From: Pectobacterium aroidearum
GTDB taxonomy: Bacteria; Pseudomonadota; Gammaproteobacteria; Enterobacterales; Enterobacteriaceae
NCBI RefSeq assembly: GCF_041228105.1
Contig: NZ_CP166097.1
Location: 4,836,001-4,900,000, forward strand
Length of the DNA: 64,000 nucleotides
Direction: 5' to 3'
The notes under the pieces are model-generated. The model was given only the letters and a program-made list of their open reading frames with translations. It had not been told where the DNA came from and searched no databases. This document shows, piece after piece, positions 44,387-53,442 of the stretch (position 1 is its first letter; the number at the start of each line of letters is the position of its first letter). The translations under genes were made by a program, and so were the position numbers.

Positions 44387-44815
44387 TTATTTCCGGGTAG
44401 CCAGAATAATACTGGACGCTTTAACCAGCGCGATTAATTCGTTGCCCACATCAATGTTCATCTCTTCCAGACTCTCATTGGTCACGGTTGAGGTCAGCGT
44501 CAATCCACCCGCAGTCACCAGTTGTACCGTCGAGTTGACGGCGCCTTTCGTAACGGAACTCACCTTACCGTGAAACTGATTGCGGGCAGAAAAATTCAAA
44601 CCACATTCGGCGGATGCCAGAATAACCCAGGGGGCTTTCACCAGAGCAATCGCCGGCTTGCCAACGGCTAGGTCCATAGATTGACAGCTGGCTCGTGTAA
44701 TCACCGTCGTTAACTTATCTCCACTTTCCAGAGTCAATGCGACTTCATTGTTTACCGCCCCCTCAACAATGGAAGACACAACACCCGAAAGCTGATTTCT
44801 TGCTGAAACTGACAT
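44387..44815 (-). CDS. Molbindin-like protein with two Mop (TOBE) domains
   Basis: The 142-aa protein consists of two tandem Mop domains (residues 3-69 and 74-141). Each has ARNQLSG or ARNQFHG, then VNNEVALTL or VNSTVQLVT, and ends VKAPWVILA or VKASSIILA. Such proteins bind molybdate or tungstate oxyanions for storage or homeostasis (ModG type). No molybdate transporter is adjacent. The molybdenum enzyme MsrP is encoded about 3.5 kb away, which may be coincidence. An 18-bp palindrome 83 bp upstream is a candidate operator. Confidence 0.88.
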   Translation of the reverse strand: MSVSARNQLSGVVSSIVEGAVNNEVALTLESGDKLTTVITRASCQSMDLAVGKPAIALVKAPWVILASAECGLNFSARNQFHGKVSSVTKGAVNSTVQLVTAGGLTLTSTVTNESLEEMNIDVGNELIALVKASSIILATRK

Positions 44816-45360
44816 AACGACTCCTTTGGTTCATCTTTAACATAGACACTGAGATATTGAGCACTAAAACATCGGCAACACGACCTACAACAGCGCCAAT
44901 AACGCTAGCGTTATTATTATGTTCCCTTGCGCACCGCTAATATTCTGCTCAGGAATAGCAGGTGATAAATAATAGCCCTATAGTAAACCTTCTCCTGAGA
45001 AAATTATGCGATGTGACGTCCATCATTCGCTAATTACCTCAAGATCAATAAGCAAAAATACTCATTTAGTATTATTTTGTGGCGAGATAAATTTTATTTC
45101 CGTCTTGCTCTGTTGCTCACCAGACCGAAATAGAGCGGCAAAGTGACACACTAACCCCCTCTTTTTATTCCCCAATGGTAAAGCCGTTTTTTCACCAAAC
45201 GATGAGTACCCCATAGCGGGCTTTTACGCCAATGGCGTAATTCTTACTAGTCAATTGGCCCACATGCCGTAAAATTCCCGCTTTCGTCATCACGACGATC
45301 ATAACAATACTCATGCCCTAAAATGACGGGCTAATCCTCCCATTTACGGTGGAGAAGAAC
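44816..45360. promoter_or_regulatory. Divergent mop / yhdT region
   Basis: A 545-bp gene-free region, AT-rich in the middle. It holds the palindrome at 44898-44915 and must contain promoters for the mop gene and for yhdT-panF-prmA. No protein-coding gene or RNA gene is evident. Confidence 0.55.
44898..44915. promoter_or_regulatory. 18-bp perfect palindrome upstream of mop gene
   Basis: AATAACGCT-AGCGTTATT is a perfect 18-bp palindrome. Its position fits an operator for the mop gene; ModE is a possible regulator because its sites include TAACG half-sites, but the match to the full ModE consensus is weak. Confidence 0.5.
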
Positions 45361-45603
45361 ATGGATACACGCTTTCCTCAGGCGCACAGAGAAGCCCGCT
45401 GGGCTTTTGGCCTGACGCTGGTTTATTTAGTGGCCTGGGCGCTTGCCGCCTATTTGCCAGACAACATACAAGGGATAACCGGCCTTCCACATTGGTTTGA
45501 GATGGCCTGCCTGCTGCTGCCGCTCGTGTTTACGCTGCTGTGCTGGCTGATGGTTCGCGTCATTTTCCGCGATATCTCACTGGAGAGTGACGATGCAAAT
45601 TGA
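45361..45603 (+). CDS. yhdT: YhdT, small membrane protein
   Basis: This 80-aa protein has two TM helices (about residues 13-32 and 45-67). It is strongly similar to E. coli YhdT (MDTRF, HREARWAFGLTL, WFEMACLLLPL). The ATG with GGAG 6 nt upstream was preferred to a GTG four codons earlier. It overlaps panF by 11 nt and is almost always found with it; its function is unknown. Confidence 0.92.
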   Translation: MDTRFPQAHREARWAFGLTLVYLVAWALAAYLPDNIQGITGLPHWFEMACLLLPLVFTLLCWLMVRVIFRDISLESDDAN

Positions 45604-47044
45604 AATTTTATTGCCGCTGATTGGCTATCTGCTGCTGGTTTTCGGGCTGTCGGTCTATGCGTACCGTCGCCGTCAGGCGGGTAATTTTCTTAACGAGTAT
45701 TTCCTCGGCGGCCGCTCAATGGGCGGGTTTGTGCTAGCAATGACGCTGATCGGCACTTACGTCAGCGCCAGCTCATTTATCGGCGGACCGGGTGCCGCCT
45801 ACAAATACGGGCTGGGCTGGGTACTGCTTTCAATGATCCAGCTTCCTACCATGCTGCTGTCGTTGGGCATTCTGGGGAAAAAATTCGCCATTCTGGCGCG
45901 GCGCTACAACGCCATCACGCTGAATGACATGCTATACGCCCGCTATAACAGCCCGCTGTTGGTGTGGTTCGCCAGCATCAGCCTGCTGGTCGCGTTTATC
46001 GGTGCCATGGCTGTCCAGTTCATCGGCGGCGCACGCCTGCTGGAAACCGCAGCGAACATCCCTTACGACATCGGCCTTCTGATTTTCGGCGTTACTATTG
46101 CGCTGTACACCACGTTTGGCGGTTTCCGTGCCAGCGTGCTGAATGATGCGATGCAGGGCATCGTGATGTTGATCGGCACCGTCATCCTGCTAGTCGGCGT
46201 AATCTATGCCGCTGGCGGTTTACACAGCGCGGTGGATAAACTGCAACAGATCGACCCAATGCTGGTCTCGCCGCAGGGCAGCGGCGGTATTCTGTCGATG
46301 CCGTTTATGGCTTCATTCTGGGTGCTGGTCTGCTTCGGTGTTATTGGCCTGCCGAACACCGCCGTTCGCTGTATCTCTTATCGCGACAGCAAAGCGCTAC
46401 ACCGCGGGATTATTATCGGTACCATCGTCATTGGCATTCTGATGCTCGGCATGCATCTGGCTGGGGCGCTGGGCCGCGCCGTGATGCCAAATCTGACGAT
46501 TCCCGATCAGGTGTTACCGGCACTGATGGTCACCGTACTACCGCCACTGGCCGCCGGGATCTTTCTCGCTGCGCCAATGGCCGCTATCATGTCCAACATT
46601 AATGCGCATCTGCTTCAGGCTTCCGCGACGATCATCAAGGATCTCTATCTCAGCGTACGTCCACAGCAGATCCATAACGAACGTCGCATCAAGATCCTGT
46701 CCAGCATGACCACACTACTGTTGGGTCTGCTGGTGCTACTGGCTTCCTTACGGCCGCCAGATATGATCATCTGGCTGAACCTGCTGGCGTTTGGCGGACT
46801 GGAGGCTGTGTTCCTGTGGCCGCTGGTGCTGGGCCTGTACTGGGAACGCGCGAATGCCGCAGGTGCGCTTAGCGCTATGTTCAGCGGGGCGATTTGCTAT
46901 ACCTTACTGGCCAGCTTCAATCTTCAACTGGCCGGATATCACCCGATTGTGCCATCGCTGTTACTCAGCCTGATGGCGTTTATTATTGGCAACCGCTTTG
47001 GTCATAATCCACCAGCGCCAGTTGCCGCTTCATCTTCACTTTAA
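45593..47044 (+). CDS. panF: PanF, sodium/pantothenate symporter
   Basis: PanF imports pantothenate with Na+ and belongs to the SSS family. The 483-aa protein has about 13 TM helices, with [20 protein letters not shown] and [20 protein letters not shown] near the N-terminus. The start [11 protein letters not shown] matches E. coli and has GGAGAG just upstream, inside yhdT. prmA follows 17 nt later. Confidence 0.95.
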   Translation: MQIEILLPLIGYLLLVFGLSVYAYRRRQAGNFLNEYFLGGRSMGGFVLAMTLIGTYVSASSFIGGPGAAYKYGLGWVLLSMIQLPTMLLSLGILGKKFAILARRYNAITLNDMLYARYNSPLLVWFASISLLVAFIGAMAVQFIGGARLLETAANIPYDIGLLIFGVTIALYTTFGGFRASVLNDAMQGIVMLIGTVILLVGVIYAAGGLHSAVDKLQQIDPMLVSPQGSGGILSMPFMASFWVLVCFGVIGLPNTAVRCISYRDSKALHRGIIIGTIVIGILMLGMHLAGALGRAVMPNLTIPDQVLPALMVTVLPPLAAGIFLAAPMAAIMSNINAHLLQASATIIKDLYLSVRPQQIHNERRIKILSSMTTLLLGLLVLLASLRPPDMIIWLNLLAFGGLEAVFLWPLVLGLYWERANAAGALSAMFSGAICYTLLASFNLQLAGYHPIVPSLLLSLMAFIIGNRFGHNPPAPVAASSSL

Positions 47045-47061
47045 ATGTAATAGAGACTGCT

Positions 47062-47949
47062 ATGCCGTGGATTCAACTGAAAATAAACACCTCAGGAAAT
47101 GTTGCTGAACAACTGGGTGACGCCATGATAGAAAGCGGTGCGGTATCCGTTACGTTTCAGGATACCCACGATACCCCGGTGTTCGAACCGCTGCCGGGCG
47201 AAACCCGCCTGTGGGGCGATACCGACGCGATTGCGCTGTACGATGCTGAAACCGACATGAACGACGTTATCGCCATACTGGAGCAAGAGCCGCTGCTAGG
47301 CGTTGGTTTTAAACACAAAATCGAACAGCTGGAAGACAAAGACTGGGAACGCGAATGGATGGATAACTTCCACCCGATGCAGTTCGGTAAACGTCTGTGG
47401 ATTTGCCCAAGCTGGCGTGACATTCCTGACCCAACCGCCGTCAACGTCATGCTCGATCCCGGTCTGGCGTTTGGCACCGGTACCCACCCAACGACCGCGC
47501 TGTGCCTGCAATGGCTCGACGGACTGGATCTGGAAGGGAAAACCATCATCGATTTCGGCTGCGGTTCCGGCATTCTGGCGATTGCCGCTCTGAAACTGGG
47601 TGCCGCACGCGCCATCGGGATTGATATCGACCCGCAGGCGATTCAGGCCAGCCGAGACAATGCGCAGCGTAACGGCGTTTCTGAGCGTCTTGAACTGTAT
47701 CTGCCGAAAGACCAGCCTGCCGACCTGTCTGCCGATGTCGTTGTCGCCAACATCCTTGCTGGCCCGCTGCGCGAACTGGCACCGCTGATTAGCGATTTAC
47801 CTAAAGCGGGCGGCCACCTCGGCCTGTCCGGCGTACTGGCGACGCAGGCCGACGGCGTCGCAGAAGCCTACACAGACAAGTTCACGCTCGATCCGGTGGC
47901 AGAACGCGAAGAGTGGTGCCGCATTACCGGTCAACGCCGCGCGTCTTAA
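47062..47949 (+). CDS. prmA: PrmA, ribosomal protein L11 methyltransferase
   Basis: PrmA trimethylates L11 at several sites using SAM. It has a small N-terminal substrate domain, the linker [18 protein letters not shown] motif [20 protein letters not shown] near residue 160, and NILAGPL. Length 295 aa. It is last in yhdT-panF-prmA and followed by a hairpin. Confidence 0.96.
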   Translation: MPWIQLKINTSGNVAEQLGDAMIESGAVSVTFQDTHDTPVFEPLPGETRLWGDTDAIALYDAETDMNDVIAILEQEPLLGVGFKHKIEQLEDKDWEREWMDNFHPMQFGKRLWICPSWRDIPDPTAVNVMLDPGLAFGTGTHPTTALCLQWLDGLDLEGKTIIDFGCGSGILAIAALKLGAARAIGIDIDPQAIQASRDNAQRNGVSERLELYLPKDQPADLSADVVVANILAGPLRELAPLISDLPKAGGHLGLSGVLATQADGVAEAYTDKFTLDPVAEREEWCRITGQRRAS

Positions 47950-47971
47950 TCACGTTATCTCTCCCCCGCTC

Positions 47972-48010
47972 CGCCCGCCGTGTACCAACGGTGGGCGAGC
48001 TTCTTCTTGT
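47972..48010 (+). terminator. Terminator after prmA
   Basis: A 10-bp stem with one G-T pair (CGCCCGCCGT / ACGGTGGGCG, GTACCA loop) is followed by a T-rich tract (CTTCTTCTTGTT). Confidence 0.7.
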
Positions 48011-48124
48011 TATACCTCATGATTTCTCCCGATAAGCTGGCGTATTATTCTGGCCGGCAAGTGACCGGACGCACCTGCGCCCGGCGCTCAACGATGCCGT
48101 ATCATTATTTTTAAGGGATGAAAA

Positions 48125-48859
48125 ATGAAGGGTAAACTCTCTATCGTATTGATGCTGTCAGCCTGCTTTCCCGCACTGGCGGCCGATCCGGTGCACTGGG
48201 GCTACGAAGGCAACGGCGATCCGGCGCATTGGGGAAAGCTGTCCCCAGACTTCTCGCTGTGTGAAACCGGTAAAAACCAATCTCCCATCAATATCCGCCA
48301 GGCACTGAACGCCCAGCACGATCCTTTACAGCTAGCCTTCCTGCCAGGGACACAGCAAATCATCAACAATGGACATACCGTTCAGGTTAACGTCGGTCCG
48401 GGGAATACACTGCTGTTGGATAACGAGACATTCTCCTTACAGCAGTTTCACTTCCACGCACCGAGCGAGAATGAAATTGACGGTAAACAGTTTCCGCTGG
48501 AAAGCCATTTTGTCTATAAAGACGCAAGCGGCGCGCTTACCGTTATTGCGCTGATGTTTCAGGAGGGAGAGGCCAATCTACCGTTAGCCATGACATGGCA
48601 GCAGATTCCAGCTCAGGTTAATCAGGCGGAGGAGGTGCACACGCCAATCGCGATTCAGAGCCTGTTACCGACGTCATTAAACTACTATCGGTTTAGTGGG
48701 TCGCTCACCACGCCGCCATGCTCAGAGGGTATTCGCTGGCTGGTGCTGGATCACCCCGTCACCGCCTCTACTGAACAAATCAACCAATTCCGCTCGGTCA
48801 TGCATCACGCCAATAATCGCCCTATACAGCCACTTAATGGCCGCGTCATCATCCATTAA
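48125..48859 (+). CDS. cah: Periplasmic alpha-carbonic anhydrase
   Basis: It interconverts CO2 and bicarbonate in the periplasm. The signal peptide ends in ALAA (residue 20). The alpha-class zinc ligands are His109 and His111 in QFHFHAPSE and His128 in ESHFVY. NQSPINI (51-57) and the C-terminal SLTTPPCSEGIRW core are intact. Length 244 aa. It stands alone between prmA and dusB. Confidence 0.93.
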   Translation: MKGKLSIVLMLSACFPALAADPVHWGYEGNGDPAHWGKLSPDFSLCETGKNQSPINIRQALNAQHDPLQLAFLPGTQQIINNGHTVQVNVGPGNTLLLDNETFSLQQFHFHAPSENEIDGKQFPLESHFVYKDASGALTVIALMFQEGEANLPLAMTWQQIPAQVNQAEEVHTPIAIQSLLPTSLNYYRFSGSLTTPPCSEGIRWLVLDHPVTASTEQINQFRSVMHHANNRPIQPLNGRVIIH

Positions 48860-49215
48860 GCCACGTAGCGAGGCTGGTCTGACCGTCTGTCGGCCAGCCT
48901 CTGCTCAATCACCGCCCTTTTTTACCGCATTAACCAAGCATTTCACTGATAAATCCTTGATAGGCTGTGGTATCTCCACTCAAAATGACCGCGCTTACAG
49001 ATAAAATTCTGTAAGCAGATGAATATTTTACCGAGCAAAAAACCAGCACAAAAACATAACATACTGTTAAATATGAATAATATTTTCATATGCTTCTACG
49101 AACTGCATTTTCATTGATCGATAGCCGTAAATTGGTCAAAGTTTGGCCTTTCATCTGACGTAAAAAATGCGTAATATACGCGCCCTTGCAGGCACAGTAT
49201 GGTCAATTTTTGTCT
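48860..49215. promoter_or_regulatory. cah 3' end and dusB-fis promoter region
   Basis: The 356 bp contain a stem-loop after cah (48870-48901, GAGGCTGG / CCAGCCTC with an inner CCG/CGG pair), an AT-rich upstream tract that could bind Fis and IHF, and the fis promoter. Confidence 0.65.
49149..49186 (+). promoter_or_regulatory. dusB-fis promoter
   Basis: The -35 TTTCAT (49149-49154) and -10 TAATAT (49172-49177) are 17 bp apart. The GC-rich discriminator ACGCGCCC follows, and transcription should start near 49184. The layout matches the E. coli fis promoter, whose discriminator makes it sensitive to ppGpp/DksA and supercoiling. Confidence 0.8.
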
Positions 49216-50181
49216 ATGCACATTGGACAATTTCAGCTTAGTAATCGCTTGATAGCAGCCCCAATGGCTGGTATTAGCGATCGCCCATTTAGAGCACTCT
49301 GTCATGCGATGGGCGCTGGAATGACCGTGTCTGAAATGCTTTCTTCCAACCCGGAAGTGTGGCGTTCAGACAAGTCGCGTTTGCGAATGGTCCATAGCGA
49401 TGAACCGGGTATCAGAGCCGTGCAGATTGCCGGTTGTGACCCCGATGAGATGGCGGCGGCAGCGAGAATCAATGCTGATTCCGGCGCGCAAATCATTGAC
49501 ATCAATATGGGCTGCCCGGCGAAGAAGGTGAACCGCAAGATGGCAGGATCTGCATTGTTGCAGTATCCGGATTTGGTCAAACAGATCCTCTCTTCGGTGG
49601 TGAAAGCGGTAGACGTACCGGTGACACTGAAGATCCGTACCGGTTGGGCACCAGAGCATCGTAACTGTGTAGAAATTGCCAAACTGGCTGAAGACTGTGG
49701 CATTCAGGCGTTAACCATTCACGGACGCACCCGTGCGTGCCTGTTCAATGGTTCCGCGGAATACGACAGCATTCGGGCAGTTAAGCAGGCCGTTTCCATT
49801 CCTATTATTGCGAATGGCGACATTACAGACCCGCATAAAGCCAGAGCGGTTCTTGACTACACCGGGGCTGACGCCCTGATGATAGGACGAGCCGCTCAGG
49901 GAAGACCCTGGATCTTTCGGGAAATCCAGCATTATCTGGACACAGGGGAGTTGCTGGCACCAATGCCGTTGGCAGAGGTCAAGCGCTTGTTGATCGAGCA
50001 TATACGGGAATTGCACGACTTTTATGGTCCAGGCAAGGGATTTCGTATCGCTCGTAAGCACGTATCCTGGTATCTCCAGGAGCATGCCCCAAACGACCAG
50101 TTTAGGCGCACATTCAACGCCATTGAGGATGCCAGCGAGCAGCTGGAGGCGTTGAAGGCATATTTTGAAAATCTTGCGTAA
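49216..50181 (+). CDS. dusB: DusB, tRNA-dihydrouridine synthase B
   Basis: DusB is an FMN enzyme reducing uridine in tRNA D-loops. [15 protein letters not shown] opens the TIM barrel, the catalytic Cys lies in [12 protein letters not shown], and [13 protein letters not shown] and [16 protein letters not shown] complete the FMN site. The start [11 protein letters not shown] gives 321 aa as in E. coli; ten in-frame codons upstream overlap the promoter discharge region. It is co-transcribed with fis. Confidence 0.96.
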
Positions 50182-50204
50182 ACAGAAAAAGAGCTGACAG
50201 AACT

Positions 50205-50501
50205 ATGTTCGAACAACGCGTGAATTCTGACGTACTGACCGTTTCCACTGTAAACTCTCAGGCTCAGGTAACCCAAAAACCCCTGCGCGACTCGGTTAAA
50301 CAGGCACTGAAGAACTATTTTGCTCAATTGAACGGTCAGGATGTAAGTGACCTTTATGAGCTGGTACTGGCTGAAGTTGAACAGCCACTGTTGGACATGG
50401 TGATGCAATACACCCGCGGTAATCAAACCCGCGCTGCCCTGATGATGGGCATCAACCGCGGTACTCTGCGTAAGAAATTGAAAAAATACGGCATGAACTG
50501 A
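50205..50501 (+). CDS. fis: Fis, nucleoid-associated DNA-binding protein
   Basis: Fis bends DNA, shapes the nucleoid in rapid growth and activates rRNA promoters. The 98-aa sequence is near identical to E. coli Fis. It has the N-terminal activation region, the dimer helices, and the C-terminal [23 protein letters not shown]. It lies 23 nt after dusB and is followed by a strong terminator. Confidence 0.98.
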
Positions 50502-50531
50502 TAACAGTTTGTATCGCATTGTTTTATAAGG

Positions 50532-50560
50532 CGCTCGTCAGAAATGACGGGCGTTTTTTA
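50532..50560 (+). terminator. Terminator after fis
   Basis: A 9-bp stem (CGCTCGTCA / TGACGGGCG, one G-T pair, GAAA loop) is followed by six T and an A/T tail. Confidence 0.88.
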
Positions 50561-50567
50561 TTTAAAC

Positions 50568-50591
50568 TGACTACACCATTGACTACACCAC
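50568..50591. repeat. Tandem 12-bp repeat, candidate island boundary
   Basis: TGACTACACCAT and TGACTACACCAC lie head to tail immediately after the fis terminator, exactly where core synteny ends. It could be part of an attachment site, but a matching copy would lie outside this window. Confidence 0.4.
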
Positions 50592-50674
50592 TCTGTGAAC
50601 ATTACCGAACAATATTGAACGAATAAACGGACTCGCCGTAATATGGCAACTCTTTAATATAGTAAGGTGTTTCC

Positions 50675-51439
50675 ATGATCTCCATTCTCGATACTTTGAT
50701 CACTGATAGCGAAAAAGCTGAATATCTTCAGAAGATTATGGTGAATGCCGCAACTAATGGCAGTACCCCAGCAGATGATTATGGTGTCTTACGCTCATAT
50801 TTTTTAGAGAAACCACAATATCAACAACTTGTTCCAGAATTCGTCCGAAAATGCAGATCCCTTGATCAATTCTGGCAGTTCATTAAGTTCAAATTCTCCA
50901 CCTATGCCGAACGCCGCATCTATATTTGGGATGAATTCCGCCCCCTTCTAGATTATCTCGAAGGGAAAAATAGCGTGCCGGCTGATGAAGTCATCACAGA
51001 TGCTTTGAAATCCTTTAATGAGGATGGTGTTCATGCGGTATGGCTGAAAGCACTAGAAAGACGACACACAGATCCTGATGGGGCTATAACCTCATCAAGA
51101 ACTCTTTTAGAGACTGTATGCAAACATATACTGGATGAAATGGAAGTCCCTTATAACAATAAAAATATCGAAATGTCAGAGCTATATAAACAGGTATCTT
51201 ATGAGTTAAATCTATCAAGCGATCAACATTCTGAGAGTGTTTTTAAGCAGATCTTAGGCGGATGCTCGGCTGTGGTAAATGGCTTAGGAACATTGAGAAA
51301 TCGTCTAGGGGATGCCCATGGAAAAAGTCGAGCGGCAGTCAAGCCTTCGCCGCGGCATGCTGAACTAGCTGTTAATCTTGCTGGCTCAATGGCACTGTTT
51401 TTAATCAGCACATGGCTCAATCGAAAAGAAAGCAAGTAA
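50675..51439 (+). CDS. Abi_C (HEPN-like) abortive-infection protein
   Basis: The C-terminal half (residues about 133-247) matches the abortive-infection C-terminal domain, which is HEPN-like. Key signs are DPDGAITSSRTLLETVCKHI and the R-x4-H ribonuclease-type pair at Arg210/His215 (RLGDAH). The N-terminal half is unrecognised and may sense a phage signal. Such proteins act in phage defence by cleaving RNA and stopping growth. It is AT-rich compared with fis and is the first gene of the accessory region, on the opposite strand to most of it. Confidence 0.75.
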   Translation: MISILDTLITDSEKAEYLQKIMVNAATNGSTPADDYGVLRSYFLEKPQYQQLVPEFVRKCRSLDQFWQFIKFKFSTYAERRIYIWDEFRPLLDYLEGKNSVPADEVITDALKSFNEDGVHAVWLKALERRHTDPDGAITSSRTLLETVCKHILDEMEVPYNNKNIEMSELYKQVSYELNLSSDQHSESVFKQILGGCSAVVNGLGTLRNRLGDAHGKSRAAVKPSPRHAELAVNLAGSMALFLISTWLNRKESK

Positions 51440-51463
51440 CAGCATAGCTGGAATTTTACACTA

Positions 51464-51652
51464 TCAGCGTTTTGAAGATGGCCTCTTCCACTCATAAGGC
51501 TCTGAGTTCATCCGCTGGCGATGACGCTCTTTAGCTGCCAAAGTGGCCGCAATGCGAGTGCGGAGAACAAAACGATCCTGCCCGTTAAGTCCATGCCCTT
51601 GCTGCTTAGCCAGTTCTTCCATCACTGCCTCAATTTTTTCTTGTTTCATCAT
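51464..51652 (-). CDS. Small charged protein of unknown function
   Basis: I do not recognise this 62-aa protein. It is helical and charged (MKQEKIEAVMEELAKQQGHG, then LRTRIAATLAAKERHRQRM). It is the last minus-strand gene of the phage-like group, about 100 bp after the wHTH gene. It could be a minor phage or satellite protein. Either of two adjacent ATGs may be used. Confidence 0.5.
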   Translation of the reverse strand: MMKQEKIEAVMEELAKQQGHGLNGQDRFVLRTRIAATLAAKERHRQRMNSEPYEWKRPSSKR

Positions 51653-51754
51653 AGCTGTTTATCCTTTTAATCCTAGATAATAGCTTTTAATTCTGATGAC
51701 TGGATATAACGAATAGCCAGCAAAGCGAAGGTGCAAGCAGACCTTAATGCCTGT

Positions 51755-52333
51755 CTAAGCATCTTCGGCCAGAACATAAAGCAGTGAAGGAACTACCTCA
51801 CGTATCGCCATTGGCCCTGTTTCATCACTCATCAGCGTCAGCGTATAGTCCCGGCACTCAAACACCACATCAGCATCAGATAGCCCAAAGGCTCCACCAG
51901 CAATAATCTCCCCAATTTCACACGCTGGCGTTTCGACGATAGACAGACGGTAGCCACCAAACGTGATTGGCGGGTTATCAGGCCCTTCACTCAAATAGAG
52001 GCCTACAGCCTTAGCAGACAGTGCAGCGCGTTCATGCCCATCCATGCCAACCGCCTGGCCAGTACAATTCGCCAGATGCTGCCTAATCTCAGCGACGCTC
52101 ATTTCCACCAGCTCGTTACCTGCCTTTTTCTTTCTGGCCAGCACAGGTTTGCTCTTGGCGTTCTGTGCTCGCGGATCATGACTGTCACGATACCGAGACA
52201 GATAAGCGTCACAGGCATCTGAATCAACCTTACCGCTAACCCGCAGGGGAAAGCCCACTTTGCTCTCCCAGTTATAGAATGCCCGGCGACTCATCCCGGC
52301 ATGGTCGGCGTACTGGCTTACTGACATCAACAT
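51755..52333 (-). CDS. wHTH protein with Nu1/TerS-like N-terminus
   Basis: The N-terminal 50 residues (SQYADHAGMSRRAFYNWESK, then DACDAYLSRYRD) resemble the DNA-recognition wHTH of phage terminase small subunits such as lambda Nu1 and related DNA-packaging proteins. The 140-residue remainder is not one I can name. GAGGG lies about 10 nt before the ATG. Repeated motifs lie just upstream, so it could be an autoregulator or a packaging-specificity protein that redirects helper phage packaging. Both roles are inference. Confidence 0.5.
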   Translation of the reverse strand: MLMSVSQYADHAGMSRRAFYNWESKVGFPLRVSGKVDSDACDAYLSRYRDSHDPRAQNAKSKPVLARKKKAGNELVEMSVAEIRQHLANCTGQAVGMDGHERAALSAKAVGLYLSEGPDNPPITFGGYRLSIVETPACEIGEIIAGGAFGLSDADVVFECRDYTLTLMSDETGPMAIREVVPSLLYVLAEDA

Positions 52334-52357
52334 AAAAATATTCCCTCTGACATGCAG

Positions 52358-52409
52358 AGTGTGAACCCTTCACACTTGTGCACACTAAAAACTGTGAAGG
52401 GTTCACACT
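52358..52409. repeat. 17-bp perfect inverted repeat
   Basis: AGTGTGAACCCTTCACA (52358-52374) and its exact reverse complement (52393-52409) are separated by 18 bp. Each arm also contains an internal GTGTGAA...TTCACA partial palindrome. A run of five T follows on the plus strand. It may be an operator pair or a terminator. Confidence 0.85.
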
Positions 52410-52418
52410 TTTTAATGA

Positions 52419-52532
52419 AAAGTGTGAATCAAACTGTAAATCAAATCCTGCTCCACTTCCCCGCGACGCCTTGCCACCAAAGGCTTGTAACAATCCATCA
52501 ACAAAACTGTGAAGTGTAAAGTGTGAATCAAA
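52419..52532. repeat. Direct copies of AAAGTGTGAATCAAA
   Basis: The identical 15-mer AAAGTGTGAATCAAA occurs at 52419-52433 and 52518-52532. AACTGTGAAG also occurs twice (52390 and 52505). With the inverted repeat this makes at least five GTGTGAA-type boxes in 175 bp. Confidence 0.8.
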
Positions 52533-52643
52533 TTCAAAAGTTGATAGCTAGTGAAAGAACACGGCGCGCAATGCCCGTGCTTTACAAAAGTGCCAGGAAG
52601 GACCCATTTTTTTATAGATGATAACCGTTGTCATTTGTTGCCA

Positions 52644-53299
52644 TCATTTCGCCGTCCTCATCGCTTCTGCTATCGCTCGACTCAACTCGCCCGGCATCAA
52701 TGCAGCTGCCATTGTGTCAGCCCTGTCCATGTAACCTAGTGTTGGGTTGACTTGCAGTGCGTCACCAAAACGAATCAACAACTTTGGCGCTGGCATCTTC
52801 TGTCGAGAACGACGAGACCCATTTTGTGATCGCTTCAGCCGTTTTTTCCCTTTCTTTATCTTCTTCGTCTTTCTGCGCTGCCAGACACCATTTACGCCGC
52901 CGATATCACCAATAAACACATCCGACTTGGCTTTCAGTTGCGACATCTTGTTACGGGTCAGGTTACCGTGTTTATTCAGCTTAATATTTTTGGGATTGAG
53001 CAACGCTTGGCTATTCAGCTTATGAACACCACCGAATTCAAATGGCTCTAAATAGCTAGCAGCGATATCGCGGACAAATACTCTGGCGTTTAAATCATTT
53101 TTCCTAGCGCCTACAGACCCCAGAGAATTGATTGTAAAAGGCGTAGGGTTCTCCAGATTCTGTTGAAATACAGTTTTTTGTGCTTCCTGAATTTTGCGTG
53201 TAACACTAGTCAATGCCTGAGCGGTAGCGAATGAAATTTGTTTCTTAACACATTATAGTTCGCTGGTAACACCTTGAGACTCGCCATATTCAACATCAT
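52644..53299 (-). pseudogene. Frameshifted phage structural-type gene
   Basis: Joining two overlapping frames restores a phage protein of about 218 aa. The N-terminus MMLNMASLKVLPANYNVLR is in one frame, and KQISFATAQALTSVTRKIQ continues in the -1 frame. The joined sequence has the phage pattern FATAQAL, NPTPFTINSL, ARVFVRD, YLEPFEFGGVH. Tail-completion or minor structural proteins of lambdoid phages have such patterns. The shift falls near 53241-53245 in an A-rich AGAAAC tract; one missing A would explain it. The downstream frame alone has only a TTG start and no ribosome site. Confidence 0.6.
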
Positions 53300-53442
53300 C
53301 GTAAAAAAACCACCTAAGGAAGAATAATTCGTAATAACTACTATTCTATTTATTACCACAACCACAAATAATTCACTAATAAAAATAAACCCACTGACCC
53401 TCGTCTCTGTAGCATCATTCATTTTTTGAGTTCTCACACCTA

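Larger units (their letters stand above)
52334..52643. promoter_or_regulatory. Repeat-rich control region upstream of the wHTH gene
   Basis: The 310-bp gap holds an inverted repeat and direct repeats of a GTGTGAA motif, listed separately. No protein gene is convincing. Confidence 0.6.

Noticed and set aside
50568..50591. CRISPR-like repeat
   Set aside because: Only two adjacent 12-bp units without spacers; no array is visible anywhere in the window.
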